From Chaetoceros tenuissimus (lineage: Eukaryota; Bacillariophyta; Thalassiosirophyceae; Chaetocerotales; Chaetocerotaceae): a stretch of DNA of 64,000 nucleotides. The notes under the pieces are model-generated. The model saw only the letters and a program-made list of their open reading frames with translations. It was not told the DNA's origin and ran no database searches. Where the stretch lies: NCBI GenBank assembly GCA_021927905.1, contig BLLK01000019.1:1364001-1428000 (forward strand), written 5' to 3'. The translations under genes and the position numbers were made by a program. Each line of letters opens with the position of its first letter. Position 1 is the first letter of the stretch. Positions 1 to 8,621 of this stretch are shown one piece after another.

Positions 1-276
1 GATGGTGGACATAATCCTGCTTACACATTTGGAAATGCAGCTCCTGCTTATACAACAGGACATGATCATGTAACTCATGCATTTCCAATTGCAACTGCAA
101 ATGCAATTCCATTGTCGGGAAATGAAGCTTATGCTTCTTCTAATCCAGCGGATACGACAACTTGGTCTGCACCACCAGCTTATGTGCCATCTGACCCATC
201 TCCATCGGCGCCACCAGGAGATAGTGGCTGTGGAGGTGGCACATCAACATTTGATCAACTTTCAAGTGGAATTTAA
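1..276 (+). CDS. 3' end of an unknown gene, low-complexity C-terminus
   Basis: The frame beginning at base 1 is open to a TAA at 274-276 and gives 91 residues, so this is the last exon or tail of a gene starting outside the window. The peptide is rich in Ala, Pro, Thr, Ser and Gly, has several His and Tyr, and ends with a D-S-G-C-G-G-G cluster followed by T-S-T-F-D-Q-L-S-S-G-I. Such a tail looks disordered. No domain is recognisable and no function is proposed. Codon use is smooth and there are no in-frame stops, which supports real coding sequence. It runs towards the minus-strand ARPC4 gene, so the two are convergent with a 90-bp gap. Confidence 0.55.
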   Translation, partial: DGGHNPAYTFGNAAPAYTTGHDHVTHAFPIATANAIPLSGNEAYASSNPADTTTWSAPPAYVPSDPSPSAPPGDSGCGGGTSTFDQLSSGI

Positions 277-365
277 GAGATGAGTCTAAATCTTTTTGAT
301 TCTATGTACATTATCATCTATAAGCAAAATCAACTGTAATTCGCAATCTAGAAATAAATTTTCCT

Positions 366-857
366 TTATTCAAATAGCTTCATACAGTCCGCTGCAATAG
401 CTCTAGCTTGGGAATTCAAATCGAGCTTAAAGCTATTGATATCCTTCTCAATATCTTTTCGAAAGTCTCCAAGAAATTTGAGAATCTTTTCTTTCCCATG
501 CTTTTCTAAATGATCAAATGTAATCAAAAACGAAATGCTATAACCTTCGATTGCAACTCTGCGAAAGATTGGAATGGCATCGGCTCGACGCATTAGAAAC
601 TTAGTGAGCATGTTTCCAACAAGCTTATCGATTGACTCTTGCTTTGTTTCGAATGGAAAGAGATAGCTGATACGGACTGAGTTGATGGAACGTTCAATAA
701 GACATTTTTCATTCTCTGATTTGGAAACAAGGATTGGCTCTTTGATGTATGATGGAGAAGAAACTATTTCAACTTGAGGCTTTTCTTTGTAGCGTTTCAA
801 ATTGAGAGCTTCGTCCAAAGCTGCTTGGATCTTTTCTTCGTAGGAATTAGTGTTCAT
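366..857 (-). CDS. ARPC4: Arp2/3 complex subunit 4 (ARPC4, 20 kDa)
   Basis: A single exon encodes 163 residues, close to the roughly 168 of animal ARPC4. ARPC4 is a core subunit that binds ARPC2 in the actin-branching Arp2/3 complex. Diagnostic stretches are seen: E-N-E-K-C-L-I-E-R-S-I-N-S-V-R near residue 50, and R-R-V-A-I-E-G-Y-S-I-S-F-L-I-T in the middle, matching the family's NEKEKVLIEGSINSVR and EGYDISFLIT. The C-terminus has the usual amphipathic helix (S-F-K-L-D-L-N-S-Q-A-R-A-I). The start is the ATG at 857; the frame is open 15 codons further up, but only with a non-ATG codon. The gene is complete and intronless. Identity is strong; whether the whole Arp2/3 complex exists in this organism cannot be told here. 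Confidence 0.9.
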   Translation of the reverse strand: MNTNSYEEKIQAALDEALNLKRYKEKPQVEIVSSPSYIKEPILVSKSENEKCLIERSINSVRISYLFPFETKQESIDKLVGNMLTKFLMRRADAIPIFRRVAIEGYSISFLITFDHLEKHGKEKILKFLGDFRKDIEKDINSFKLDLNSQARAIAADCMKLFE

Positions 858-1314
858 TTTAATTGAGAACCATATTTTAGAGAGTGATGATACTTCGTTC
901 AAGGATTAGCGATGAACAGTAGAAGAAAATTCAAATTTGATTTTTTTTCAAAACAAAGAAAAAGACGTTATTATACGTTATAAATAGAATTCTTTTGGAG
1001 TTCTCATCAATCAAGTTGAAGTTTGCAGTTGCATCCGAGGTGTCTAACATCTGCAGCAGATGGTAATTCTTTTCAAGAAATCTTTGCCAAAGAACAATTA
1101 ATTCAGTTCATGTTCTGTACATAATTTCTATTTGCCATCACATTGTAAGATTCATTTATCATTACATCGTCCTACATCGTGTTTATGTTTGAAAAGGCAG
1201 CTTTTCTTCTTGATTCCCTCATCTAGTAGTGTTCTTTTCATCACAAGAACTTTTTCGTTGTATCTTTCTCACATGTCTCCTTCATATAAATTATAGATTG
1301 CATCTCGAAATCAA
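858..1314. other. Intergenic region between divergent genes
   Basis: These 457 bases separate the ARPC4 start (minus) from the hydroxylase start (plus) and must hold both promoters. The sequence is AT-rich with T runs at 938-947. No RNA gene, repeat or recognisable promoter motif was seen. Confidence 0.5.
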
Positions 1315-2490
1315 ATGTGTAATGCTGGAGCGAAAGAGAGTAAAGTTCGTAGAGACGAGCAGTTTTCTACGTCTTCTTCCTCTTTGAAAGAAGACACTCA
1401 AACTATATGTTATTCATGGAAAGAACCGAATGCCAGTGACAATCTCACAATGAAGAATCACTTTTCATCTCTCCTTTTTGGAGGTTCCGTATCCACTACA
1501 GCCATTGAATTTCTTTGTCTATTGCTCCCATTCATTGCTACTGCAGTCTATGGCGAGAGTCTAAATATAGAAGGGAGTATGACTTTTCAGCATCTCTCCA
1601 TATTCTTGCTAGTATGTGCATGTATTCGTCGTGTATACAATGCATACTTGGAAGCTGTATATTTTTCATTCCCAAAGCTACGTACTCAGCCTCCAAGTGA
1701 GCATAGACTTAAGCAAAAGAAGGATCTGATGGGTCGTGATGCTGAACAACTTGAACTTTTGGATAAGCACGATAAATGGACAATGGTATCTCAATTTCTT
1801 TTGAATTTTGGGCTTTACTATGCGCTTCCAGGATTCTATCCACAAGCTGCAGAAGAAGGACAAACACAAAACTTTCAGGAGCGTTTCATTAGACTATTGT
1901 TGAATCATTATGTGTTATCGTTTGGTATGTATTTTGCTCATCGAAGTCTACACGTCATTCCATGGCTATGGGAGAATATTCATAGTGTTCATCATTGGGC
2001 CAAGCATCCGCTTAGCAGAAACACATATGAAGATCACTGGTTTGATAATTTTTTGAATACCATTATTGGACATGTATATGCTCAGATTCTTGTTCCACTT
2101 GATCTTCCTACATTTTGGTTTTCTCATATCTTTCGTATATTGGAAAGTCTCGAAAAGCATTCAGGAGTATCTTGTGGATTCAACCTGGCGCATTCTATGC
2201 AACAATGGCTACCATTTGCTCAAATGCCTCATCATCATGATTGGCATCACGAAGGTTTCAAAGGAAGCAACTATACCTTTTCTAGCATTGGAGGGATTTG
2301 GGACTGCATCTTTGGAACGAGAAAAGGAGGAAGATTTCGAGCAAATGATTATAGAGCTGCGACTAAAGAAGATATGCTATCTCGCAACATGGTCAAAGAC
2401 TTGCCTTCATGGTTTCATCCATGTTCGCCCTTGGTTGTTTTGACTGTCATGGTTGCAAAGGAATTGAAATCATCACCATTTAATTCTTGA
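1315..2490 (+). CDS. Fatty-acid hydroxylase / sterol desaturase superfamily membrane enzyme
   Basis: The 391-residue protein carries the three histidine boxes of the di-iron hydroxylase superfamily: H-R-S-L-H at 209-213, H-S-V-H-H at 223-227, and H-H-H-D-W-H-H at about 306-312. These ligate two irons that activate O2 for hydroxylation or desaturation of a sterol or lipid. Hydrophobic segments near 62-80, 93-108, 157-172 and 195-208 fit an ER-type multi-pass protein with its His boxes facing the cytosol. The first 50 residues are hydrophilic and Ser/Lys-rich, longer than in yeast ERG25 or ERG3. The first ATG at 1315 is used; the gene has no intron. The family covers C-4 sterol methyl oxidases, C-5 sterol desaturases and fatty-acid hydroxylases, and the exact substrate cannot be assigned from motifs. 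Confidence 0.85.
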   Translation: MCNAGAKESKVRRDEQFSTSSSSLKEDTQTICYSWKEPNASDNLTMKNHFSSLLFGGSVSTTAIEFLCLLLPFIATAVYGESLNIEGSMTFQHLSIFLLVCACIRRVYNAYLEAVYFSFPKLRTQPPSEHRLKQKKDLMGRDAEQLELLDKHDKWTMVSQFLLNFGLYYALPGFYPQAAEEGQTQNFQERFIRLLLNHYVLSFGMYFAHRSLHVIPWLWENIHSVHHWAKHPLSRNTYEDHWFDNFLNTIIGHVYAQILVPLDLPTFWFSHIFRILESLEKHSGVSCGFNLAHSMQQWLPFAQMPHHHDWHHEGFKGSNYTFSSIGGIWDCIFGTRKGGRFRANDYRAATKEDMLSRNMVKDLPSWFHPCSPLVVLTVMVAKELKSSPFNS

Positions 2491-4032
2491 GTCGAGTATG
2501 ATCCTTTAATATATTAAAAAGTAAAACAAGTATTTTCATTTTTATATGCATTTTCCTAATTTCCAAGGTTACTACGACATCCAACAGCATAGCGTCATTG
2601 TGACGATTGAGAATCAACCATTTGCATATTCTTAACCTCTAAAAACATATTCTATCCAACATCTCTAAGTATGCGCAATCATTTCATATTGTAATGTCGC
2701 TGTTTGTTTGAGTCGAGACTCAATAAAATATGATTTGCTCGTTTCTGCATTTTGTTAGAAAAGACGTTATTTTCAGTTAAAAGTCTTTTATTTGAGCTTC
2801 TCATATTTTGCAATTGCATTCCCAATTTGATGTTTTATCTATCAATACTTCATACAATCCTCCGGAATCTTTTCTCAAAAGCATTGCTGAGTTCAAATCT
2901 TCTGTGCTTCTTCACACATAAATTCTTGAACAGCATATTCCATCCTTGAATACAACAAACTATGGTTCGCTAAAAACCGTACTCGCTATCCAAACCATGA
3001 GAAATCCAAATTCCTCGATACATCTCAAGAACACAAGGAAGATATTGAGAAATTGAGAAGTAACGACTGCGATTATCACCATGGAATGAATTGTGGAGTC
3101 TTGGCTGCTACAAGAATGTTCAAGGAGATTAGTGAGTTGATGGATCATGGTGAACAAGAGAATGATCCTTTGAAGAAGGCAGAAGAAGTGAAGGAATCCT
3201 TCCCAGATCTTTCTGTCGCTCTTTAAAAATGGAAAGACGATGGAATGAACAATCTACATCATTTATATGATTTCTGATGGCGACCTCGATTGCTTCTTGC
3301 AGCTTTTGCGCTGCTGTACATTTGTATATATTTGCTGTACTTTTATCTTGCTGCACCTACTCTGCAAAAGTACTGTTGCATTATTTTGATCTTACATGAG
3401 GGTTTACGAAACTCATAAAAAATTATAAAAAAGATATGAAAAGAATGGAAAAATTACAATTTTATGTATTTATTCTGTGTACTCTTCTCCTTCCTAGTAA
3501 AGCCTTTCTATCCAATGCACACGATCATTATTGAGATGCCTTCTAAAGTAAAGCATACTCGCATCACTGGAATTTCATCCAATTCAATTCAATCCCATTC
3601 CATAGATGAAGATTCTCGTTTCACTTTTTTAAAAGAACACTTCCTGACAGATGGAAGAAGATTTCCATGAAATTGCAAATCTGCGCTGACAAGCAGACAC
3701 CACCATGAGAATCCCATCCGAAAAGAGATAATGACATCAATATGACGTGTAAAGAGCCTAGATCCCATGACATCATAATATGGAAGAAAATCAGTGGCGA
3801 AGAACAAACGTTGGACGTGAGAAAGCAATCTCAACAAGAAAACGTAAGCAATAGTTTCTGTAATTCATTTGAGACGTGTTCATGTGCTAATAGCTCTCTC
3901 ACGCTCACACTTAAAGCAAAGAAAAGAGATACTACATAAAACTGACTCATTGCAAGAAAGCTGAAGTTATTGATACATTGAGAGAAGGACATAGAGCAAC
4001 TAACATTTCACCAAACACAAAAACAAAGAAAG
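2491..4032. other. Intergenic region, 1.5 kb, with one orphan coding-like frame
   Basis: Apart from the frame at 2930-3226 described separately, nothing in this stretch reads as a gene. Short ATG frames at 2752, 3464 and 3742 have skewed, low-complexity translations and no domain. The last few hundred bases before 4033 presumably contain the promoter of the VTT gene. Confidence 0.4.
2930..3226 (+). pseudogene. Orphan coding-like frame, possible last exon or gene remnant
   Basis: This frame is open for 98 codons after a TGA at 2927-2929 and ends at TAA 3224-3226. It has no early ATG but reads like protein: Y-N-K-L-W-F-A-K-N-R-T-R-Y-P near the start and N-C-G-V-L-A-A-T-R-M-F-K-E-I-S-E-L later, with charged helical character. 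A possible acceptor (TTGAACAG, ending at 2932) would join it in phase 1. No convincing upstream exon was found in 2490-2930. It may be a terminal exon whose partner was missed, or the remains of a decayed gene. No family was recognised. Confidence 0.35.
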
Positions 4033-5196
4033 ATGAAGAGGAACACCACATCGTTACCAGTAAAGAGCACCTCGAGTAGCTGTCTTTTCTTGACTCTATT
4101 TTTATTATCGCTAAAGAGTAGCCAAGCATTTACTTCGCCAACAACATATATATCTAATATTCATATAGAGGGGGAAAGCACGAGGGCATCATTACTACCA
4201 TCGTCTTCTTCCTATCAACGACGATACTCAGGAAAAGCTTCGTCATCTCGTTTACATTTCTTTCAACGAGATAAATCAGAATCAGTCATAGAAGAACCAT
4301 CGACGTTTCAAGAAGAGCAACAGCAGAATACCATGGGAGATCTCGTACAATTCTTGAAACCAGATTCAGAGTCAAAAGAAGATAATACAGTCATGCTTAC
4401 TCAAAAAGAATCTTATGAATCTCCAGAAAAATCTCTAGGCATACCAGGAAATACACTTACAATCGCTGCATTATCATTATTGTCTATAGGAATAGCTACA
4501 ATAACTCAAATGGACATGACAGAAACTCTCACTCAAGTTCAAGCATTTTTTGCAGATCCACAAGCGACTCTGGAAGCAGTTGTAAACTCCGTTCAAGAAA
4601 TGGGACCGAATGGATATCTATATTTCGGAGTTGTATACACTGTAGCGGAAATACTAGCTATACCAGCTATACCACTCACTGCATCGGCAGGATATCTGTT
4701 TGGAGTACGAAATGGAACCATTGTGGTACTCATGGCAGCATCGATTGCGGCATCAGTATCGTTTTTAATTGGAAGAACATTTTTAAGAACTTATGTGGAG
4801 AATTTACTCAAAAAGTATCCTGAATTTCAAAAAATTGATCGAGCCATTGGTGAAGAAGGTTTCAAGATTATGTTGTTATTGAGGTTGAGTCCTATTTTTC
4901 CATTTGCGCTGAGTAATTATTTGTATGGTGTTACCAGTATTGACTTTTGGAGTTACTTTTTTGGAACCATGTTGGGATTCACGCCTGGAACGATTGCATA
5001 TGTGTTTACTGGTGAGATTGGCAAGAATTTGACGTTGGATTCGGCATCGGCCGAGCCTTGGTATGTCTATGCGGGTGTATTGGCTGTTTTGAGTGGGTTC
5101 ATCAAGATTGCCTCGGATGTAGCTACCAACATTATTGAAAATGTTCAAGCGGAAAGTGAGGAGATGGATGTGAATATGGAAAAGAATAAAATATAA
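4033..5196 (+). CDS. Plastid-targeted TVP38/TMEM64 (VTT/SNARE-associated) membrane protein
   Basis: The protein has 387 residues. Residues 1-33 form a signal peptide (hydrophobic 18-28) ending in S-S-Q-A-F, followed by a Ser/Thr-rich transit-like stretch: the two-part leader with an A-F cleavage site used for complex diatom plastids. The mature part carries a VTT domain at about 205-330: small-residue-rich membrane helices (I-P-A-I-P-L-T-A-S-A-G-Y-L-F-G), the motif G-F-K-I-M-L-L-L-R-L-S-P-I-F-P-F at 276-291, then S-N-Y-L-Y-G-V-T. VTT proteins include yeast Tvp38, DedA and TMEM41B, several of which act as lipid scramblases or in membrane organisation. Cyanobacterial and plastid members exist; their role is unclear. 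An acidic tail follows the last helix. It has no intron and starts at the first ATG. Confidence 0.85.
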   Translation: MKRNTTSLPVKSTSSSCLFLTLFLLSLKSSQAFTSPTTYISNIHIEGESTRASLLPSSSSYQRRYSGKASSSRLHFFQRDKSESVIEEPSTFQEEQQQNTMGDLVQFLKPDSESKEDNTVMLTQKESYESPEKSLGIPGNTLTIAALSLLSIGIATITQMDMTETLTQVQAFFADPQATLEAVVNSVQEMGPNGYLYFGVVYTVAEILAIPAIPLTASAGYLFGVRNGTIVVLMAASIAASVSFLIGRTFLRTYVENLLKKYPEFQKIDRAIGEEGFKIMLLLRLSPIFPFALSNYLYGVTSIDFWSYFFGTMLGFTPGTIAYVFTGEIGKNLTLDSASAEPWYVYAGVLAVLSGFIKIASDVATNIIENVQAESEEMDVNMEKNKI

Positions 5197-5201
5197 TTAA
5201 A

Positions 5202-5252
5202 TATATCAAGACAATTACTATTTTCAAAGTATATCAGGACAATTACTATTTG
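5202..5252 (+). repeat. Short imperfect tandem duplication
   Basis: TATATCA(A/G)GACAATTACTATTT occurs at 5202 and again at 5230, a period of 28 bp with one mismatch, just after the stop codon of the VTT gene. It lies in the presumed 3' untranslated region or terminator region. Confidence 0.7.
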
Positions 5253-5437
5253 GAGTTTAGAAATTATTTTATATTACAGCCAATGGCTAATGCATATTTC
5301 AAGTAGTCTAGGTGATAAAATGCTTCCCTTCTACAAAACAATCTGAGGTTTTATACAACCCGCTGACAATACAACATTTCTTATTTTAATATACAATGAG
5401 AAGTAGAAATCTAAACAGTCGAGCCATTCATTCTGCA

Positions 5438-5841
5438 ATGAACAACTCGATGATAGTTCATTTGGTATGATGATCTGTGGAAAGTTTTGGACCGCTGAAA
5501 GTGGGAAATCCATGCTGCCATTGGTGCAGAAAAATTTACGAAGATGATATCAACACTGTTACAACCTTAAAACAAAAGGAGTGACCCCGAATGCAGAGAT
5601 GTTTGTGCTGACCGACGATCCTGAGGATACATTTTTTTCTTCTGCAAGTGTTTCTGACAACAAGGATAACCTCAGTGCTGTTGTTGTAGATAAAGCAAAC
5701 ATTGGCATGTTTATCGAAATTCGTCATGAACTTGATGAATTCCTATATGCTGACAAAGTTGCCTACAATTTCAATTTCAAGGATAGCGATAGATACGTGA
5801 GTATTGCATTTGCAAGAGAGGCTGGGATCATTTCAGGCTGA
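5438..5841 (+). pseudogene. Broken gene: two in-frame TGA codons and a 1-nt frameshift
   Basis: Reading from ATG 5438 gives a short peptide, then TGA TGA at 5468-5473, then an open stretch 5474-5581 containing V-G-N-P-C-C-H-W-C-R-K-I-Y-E-D-D. At the A-rich run near 5567-5578 coding sense moves to the frame one base earlier and continues as G-V-T-P-N-A-E-M-F-V-L-T-D-D to TGA 5839-5841. The second part, about 87 residues, reads like a folded domain (V-V-V-D-K-A-N-I-G-M-F-I-E-I-R-H-E-L-D-E-F). The phase change fits loss of one base. Two stops plus a frameshift make a decayed gene the best reading; two short introns are a weaker option. The cluster C-C-H-W-C could bind metal. The family was not recognised. 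Confidence 0.5.
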
Positions 5842-6072
5842 CCCTGCTTTCTTGAGACTGTACATTTGAGTGGCCTCTTCAAGATCCTATCACGCCACAT
5901 TTGACAAACCTCAGTCATTTACATATGTATATAAAAAGCAAACGTTTCTTTGGAGTGGCTTTACCAGGTAAAAGGAGACAGTAATTCTATTTATAAAAAG
6001 TATCTCTTATCTTTATCTTCGTAGCTACATGAATCCGTACTACACTGTAGCCTACCCATTCAATCCTCTCCT

Positions 6073-7065
6073 TTACAAATCATCCAAAACATAGGGACTA
6101 AAAACTCTTGGCCTAACATATTTTACATGTTTCTCCGCTTTCACAGAACCCATTAACCCAATTCTACAAACTGGACAAAATTTCCTCACCGTCCCACTTT
6201 CAAAACAAGTTTCACAAAGCACACAATGTTTACAAGGCTGTAAAATCACATTGGCAAGTGTATCTTGACAGAAAATACACATGTTTTGAAACTGCAGTGA
6301 ATGACTCAACAACTTATCTTGATCCTGCACCACAGTAACCATTAAATTATTCGAAGGGGGAAGTGGCTTTTCCTGTTTCAAAGAAAGACTATCCTGTCCA
6401 GGAAGTAAATTCTGCAATGGAATTTCATTCGTAGGAGGAGCCATAATATTCTTTTTCTTATACATTCCCTTGTCTTGAATATGTGTCGCTTCAAACCTCT
6501 CAATACGTTCTTGATACGTTTCTAAATTCGGTTCGAAATCTAATTCATGTATTCCATAATGATAAGCCGGTGCTTGTACTTTATTACTCGCGTACATTAA
6601 TGAAAACGTCGAGTAGATTGGTACATTCTCCGCTTTCTTTTCGCACATTGCTTTCACGACGTTCCTGTCTAAGTTAAGTGCTGTAGCTGCATCTTGATGT
6701 CCTCGAAAGCAGCAAATCACCTTTTTGAGTCCTTTGCAGTAGAGTTCGACCCATTTCTTTTTAGGCCCTGCTGTCGATTGAAGTGGTTGAAGTAAATGTA
6801 CAGGATAGTGATTGGATGGAAAGTCTGCTTGTGCTGCTGTTGGCGATGTCATGGGTTGCTTCTTTTTAGGAACTTTTTTAGTAATGACTTTGAGTTTCTT
6901 TTTGTGTGGCGGCGATGAATTATCTTCTGGATCATGTGATGATTGTAAGAGTTCATGTTGAATATTGGTTCTGGTAGAAGGTGAGGAAGAAGATACGATT
7001 TCGACAGATTCAGGAGAAGAAGAATTCTGTCGCTGGAAATTATCGGAGGAAAAGAAACTCGGCAT
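6073..7065 (-). CDS. C3HC4 RING-finger protein
   Basis: The protein has 330 residues. The C-terminus (about 263-301) has a compact RING of the kind seen in IAP-like ligases: C-I-F-C, then C-K-H-C-V-L-C, then C-P-V-C. It is therefore a probable ubiquitin E3 ligase that recruits an E2. Residues 1-100 are Ser-rich and disordered, with a Lys-rich tract at 55-70 that could be a nuclear signal. A conserved-looking central block at 101-200 (K-K-W-V-E-L-Y-C-K-G-L-K-K-V, then F-R-G-H-Q-D-A-A-T-A-L-N-L) resembles no domain I can name; the phrase A-A-T-A-L-N-L-D-R-N-V-V-K-A could be a helix-turn-helix-like segment. It is intronless, starts at ATG 7065, and faces away from the RING-H2 gene at 7535. Confidence 0.8.
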   Translation of the reverse strand: MPSFFSSDNFQRQNSSSPESVEIVSSSSPSTRTNIQHELLQSSHDPEDNSSPPHKKKLKVITKKVPKKKQPMTSPTAAQADFPSNHYPVHLLQPLQSTAGPKKKWVELYCKGLKKVICCFRGHQDAATALNLDRNVVKAMCEKKAENVPIYSTFSLMYASNKVQAPAYHYGIHELDFEPNLETYQERIERFEATHIQDKGMYKKKNIMAPPTNEIPLQNLLPGQDSLSLKQEKPLPPSNNLMVTVVQDQDKLLSHSLQFQNMCIFCQDTLANVILQPCKHCVLCETCFESGTVRKFCPVCRIGLMGSVKAEKHVKYVRPRVFSPYVLDDL

Positions 7066-7534
7066 CTTGAGTCGTGTCTTGTTGATAATTAGAGATGCTA
7101 TGTATGTATATTGAGTAAAGATGAGTAGAATTGGTTGTATTAGCTACTAGCTATCGATAGTCTAGTATTGTAGTATCTCTGTAATCCATATGGTAGAGAC
7201 ATGAGGGTTCTTTCTTTCTTTTTTTACTCTGTCGTGTTTTGTGTTTCGTCCACATGTAAGTACGTACAATACATACTAGACCTTGATGAATCATTGAGAC
7301 AAAAGAAAAGCCTATCCAAGTTGATGACAAGTCGGGTGATGGCGGACATCCGAGAGTATCTTTCTTTAGGCATGACACATCACAAAATGAAAATTCTTTT
7401 TCTTCATTTTTGTTTCATATCTTTCAAATAGAGCGAGTGAGGTAATAGATATTCTAATTTCTTTTGCTATTTCTACAAGAGAGACTAGCTATCTGCAAAA
7501 GAAACAAGAGGGCGAGTTTGAATACGAGATAGAG
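7066..7534. other. Divergent promoter region between two RING genes
   Basis: These 469 bases lie head to head between the minus-strand RING gene and the plus-strand RING-H2 gene. Short frames on both strands do not look coding. No recognisable promoter motif was found. Confidence 0.4.
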
Positions 7535-8326
7535 ATGGAACAGTTGGAACAGTTGAGAATTGCATCACTTGTTGTTCGTATCTTGGAAGAAGATGCTAAG
7601 AAAGATGATACTACTACTTCTTCTTCACAAGAGCCTCCTCTCATTTCCAAATCACATATACTATCAGCAGTACTGGGAGGACTATTCGTAGTCATACTTA
7701 TTGCAATTGTACGATATCTCAAGGAAAAAATACTGACATCGAGACATGAACGTGCCGTACGAGAAATTGAACGAAATTATCATGCTGTACGAAGAGCACG
7801 GTATAATTCTTCCATGGATATTCAACGAAGGACTCATGGTGGGATTACTGCTGGTGTGAATCGTTTTTTGAGAAGTATGGAATTGCAAGAACGGGAATTT
7901 GCTGAGGATCGAATCAAGTTTGTAAGACAATATTTGGATATTTGGGTATGGAAGGATAGTGACGATGAAGAACTGGGTAGAGGAGGAGGAGATGAAGGTA
8001 AAGATGATTCATTGACGTCTCTGCGGAATAAAAACAGAGAAGAAGTTGAGTCAAGAGAGACGGAACTATCGATGATGGATGATATGAAAGAGAAAAAGGA
8101 TGAAAACGATTGCACAAAGGAGTCACTAGATCCCATACAACTACATTCATCAGCATGTAGTATATGCTATGAAAGATACAAAGTGGGCGATGAATTAGCC
8201 AAGCCAAAGATTCAACAATGTAGTAGTCATGTATTTCATGCATCGTGTTTGGAGTCTTGGTTGATGAAACATGTCAACTGTCCTCTTTGTCGACATGTGA
8301 TTTTGATAGATGAGGACACTGTATGA
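7535..8326 (+). CDS. Single-pass membrane RING-H2 E3 ligase
   Basis: The 263-residue protein has one membrane helix at about 46-64 (L-S-A-V-L-G-G-L-F-V-V-I-L-I-A-I-V), a basic Arg-rich stretch after it, an acidic region in the middle and a RING-H2 at the C-terminus, about 207-253: C-S-I-C, then C-S-S-H-V-F-H-A-S-C, then C-P-L-C-R. All eight zinc ligands are visible, with His at ligands 4 and 5. This is the layout of plant ATL-like and Goliath-like ligases that ubiquitinate membrane or secretory-pathway proteins. It is intronless and uses the ATG at 7535. The target is unknown. Confidence 0.85.
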   Translation: MEQLEQLRIASLVVRILEEDAKKDDTTTSSSQEPPLISKSHILSAVLGGLFVVILIAIVRYLKEKILTSRHERAVREIERNYHAVRRARYNSSMDIQRRTHGGITAGVNRFLRSMELQEREFAEDRIKFVRQYLDIWVWKDSDDEELGRGGGDEGKDDSLTSLRNKNREEVESRETELSMMDDMKEKKDENDCTKESLDPIQLHSSACSICYERYKVGDELAKPKIQQCSSHVFHASCLESWLMKHVNCPLCRHVILIDEDTV

Positions 8327-8621
8327 GAAACGCAAATCCGTAATTTGATGCTTGGTGAGGGTTGAAGAGAAGATAAAATCTATCGAGTCGAGGCAATGTC
8401 ATCAGTATTGCATAGTTTCAGTGCACAGAAAGTGAGTTTCGATTAAAAGTGAGGATACAATTCGTATTGGAAGCCTGGCATTTAAGAAAGTGAGGCATCA
8501 AATGCAACATTAATTCCACTTGCAAAAGCAGTACAAAATTGTAGATATAATGAATACTAAATCTCAAACATGTAAAATAGCTTTATAGATTAACGAGTGT
8601 TTTAGTGAGAGAAGAATAGTT

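Noticed and set aside
5468-5473. TGA TGA read as selenocysteine codons
   Set aside because: Two adjacent TGA codons followed by a frameshift fit decay better, and no SECIS-like hairpin was recognised downstream.
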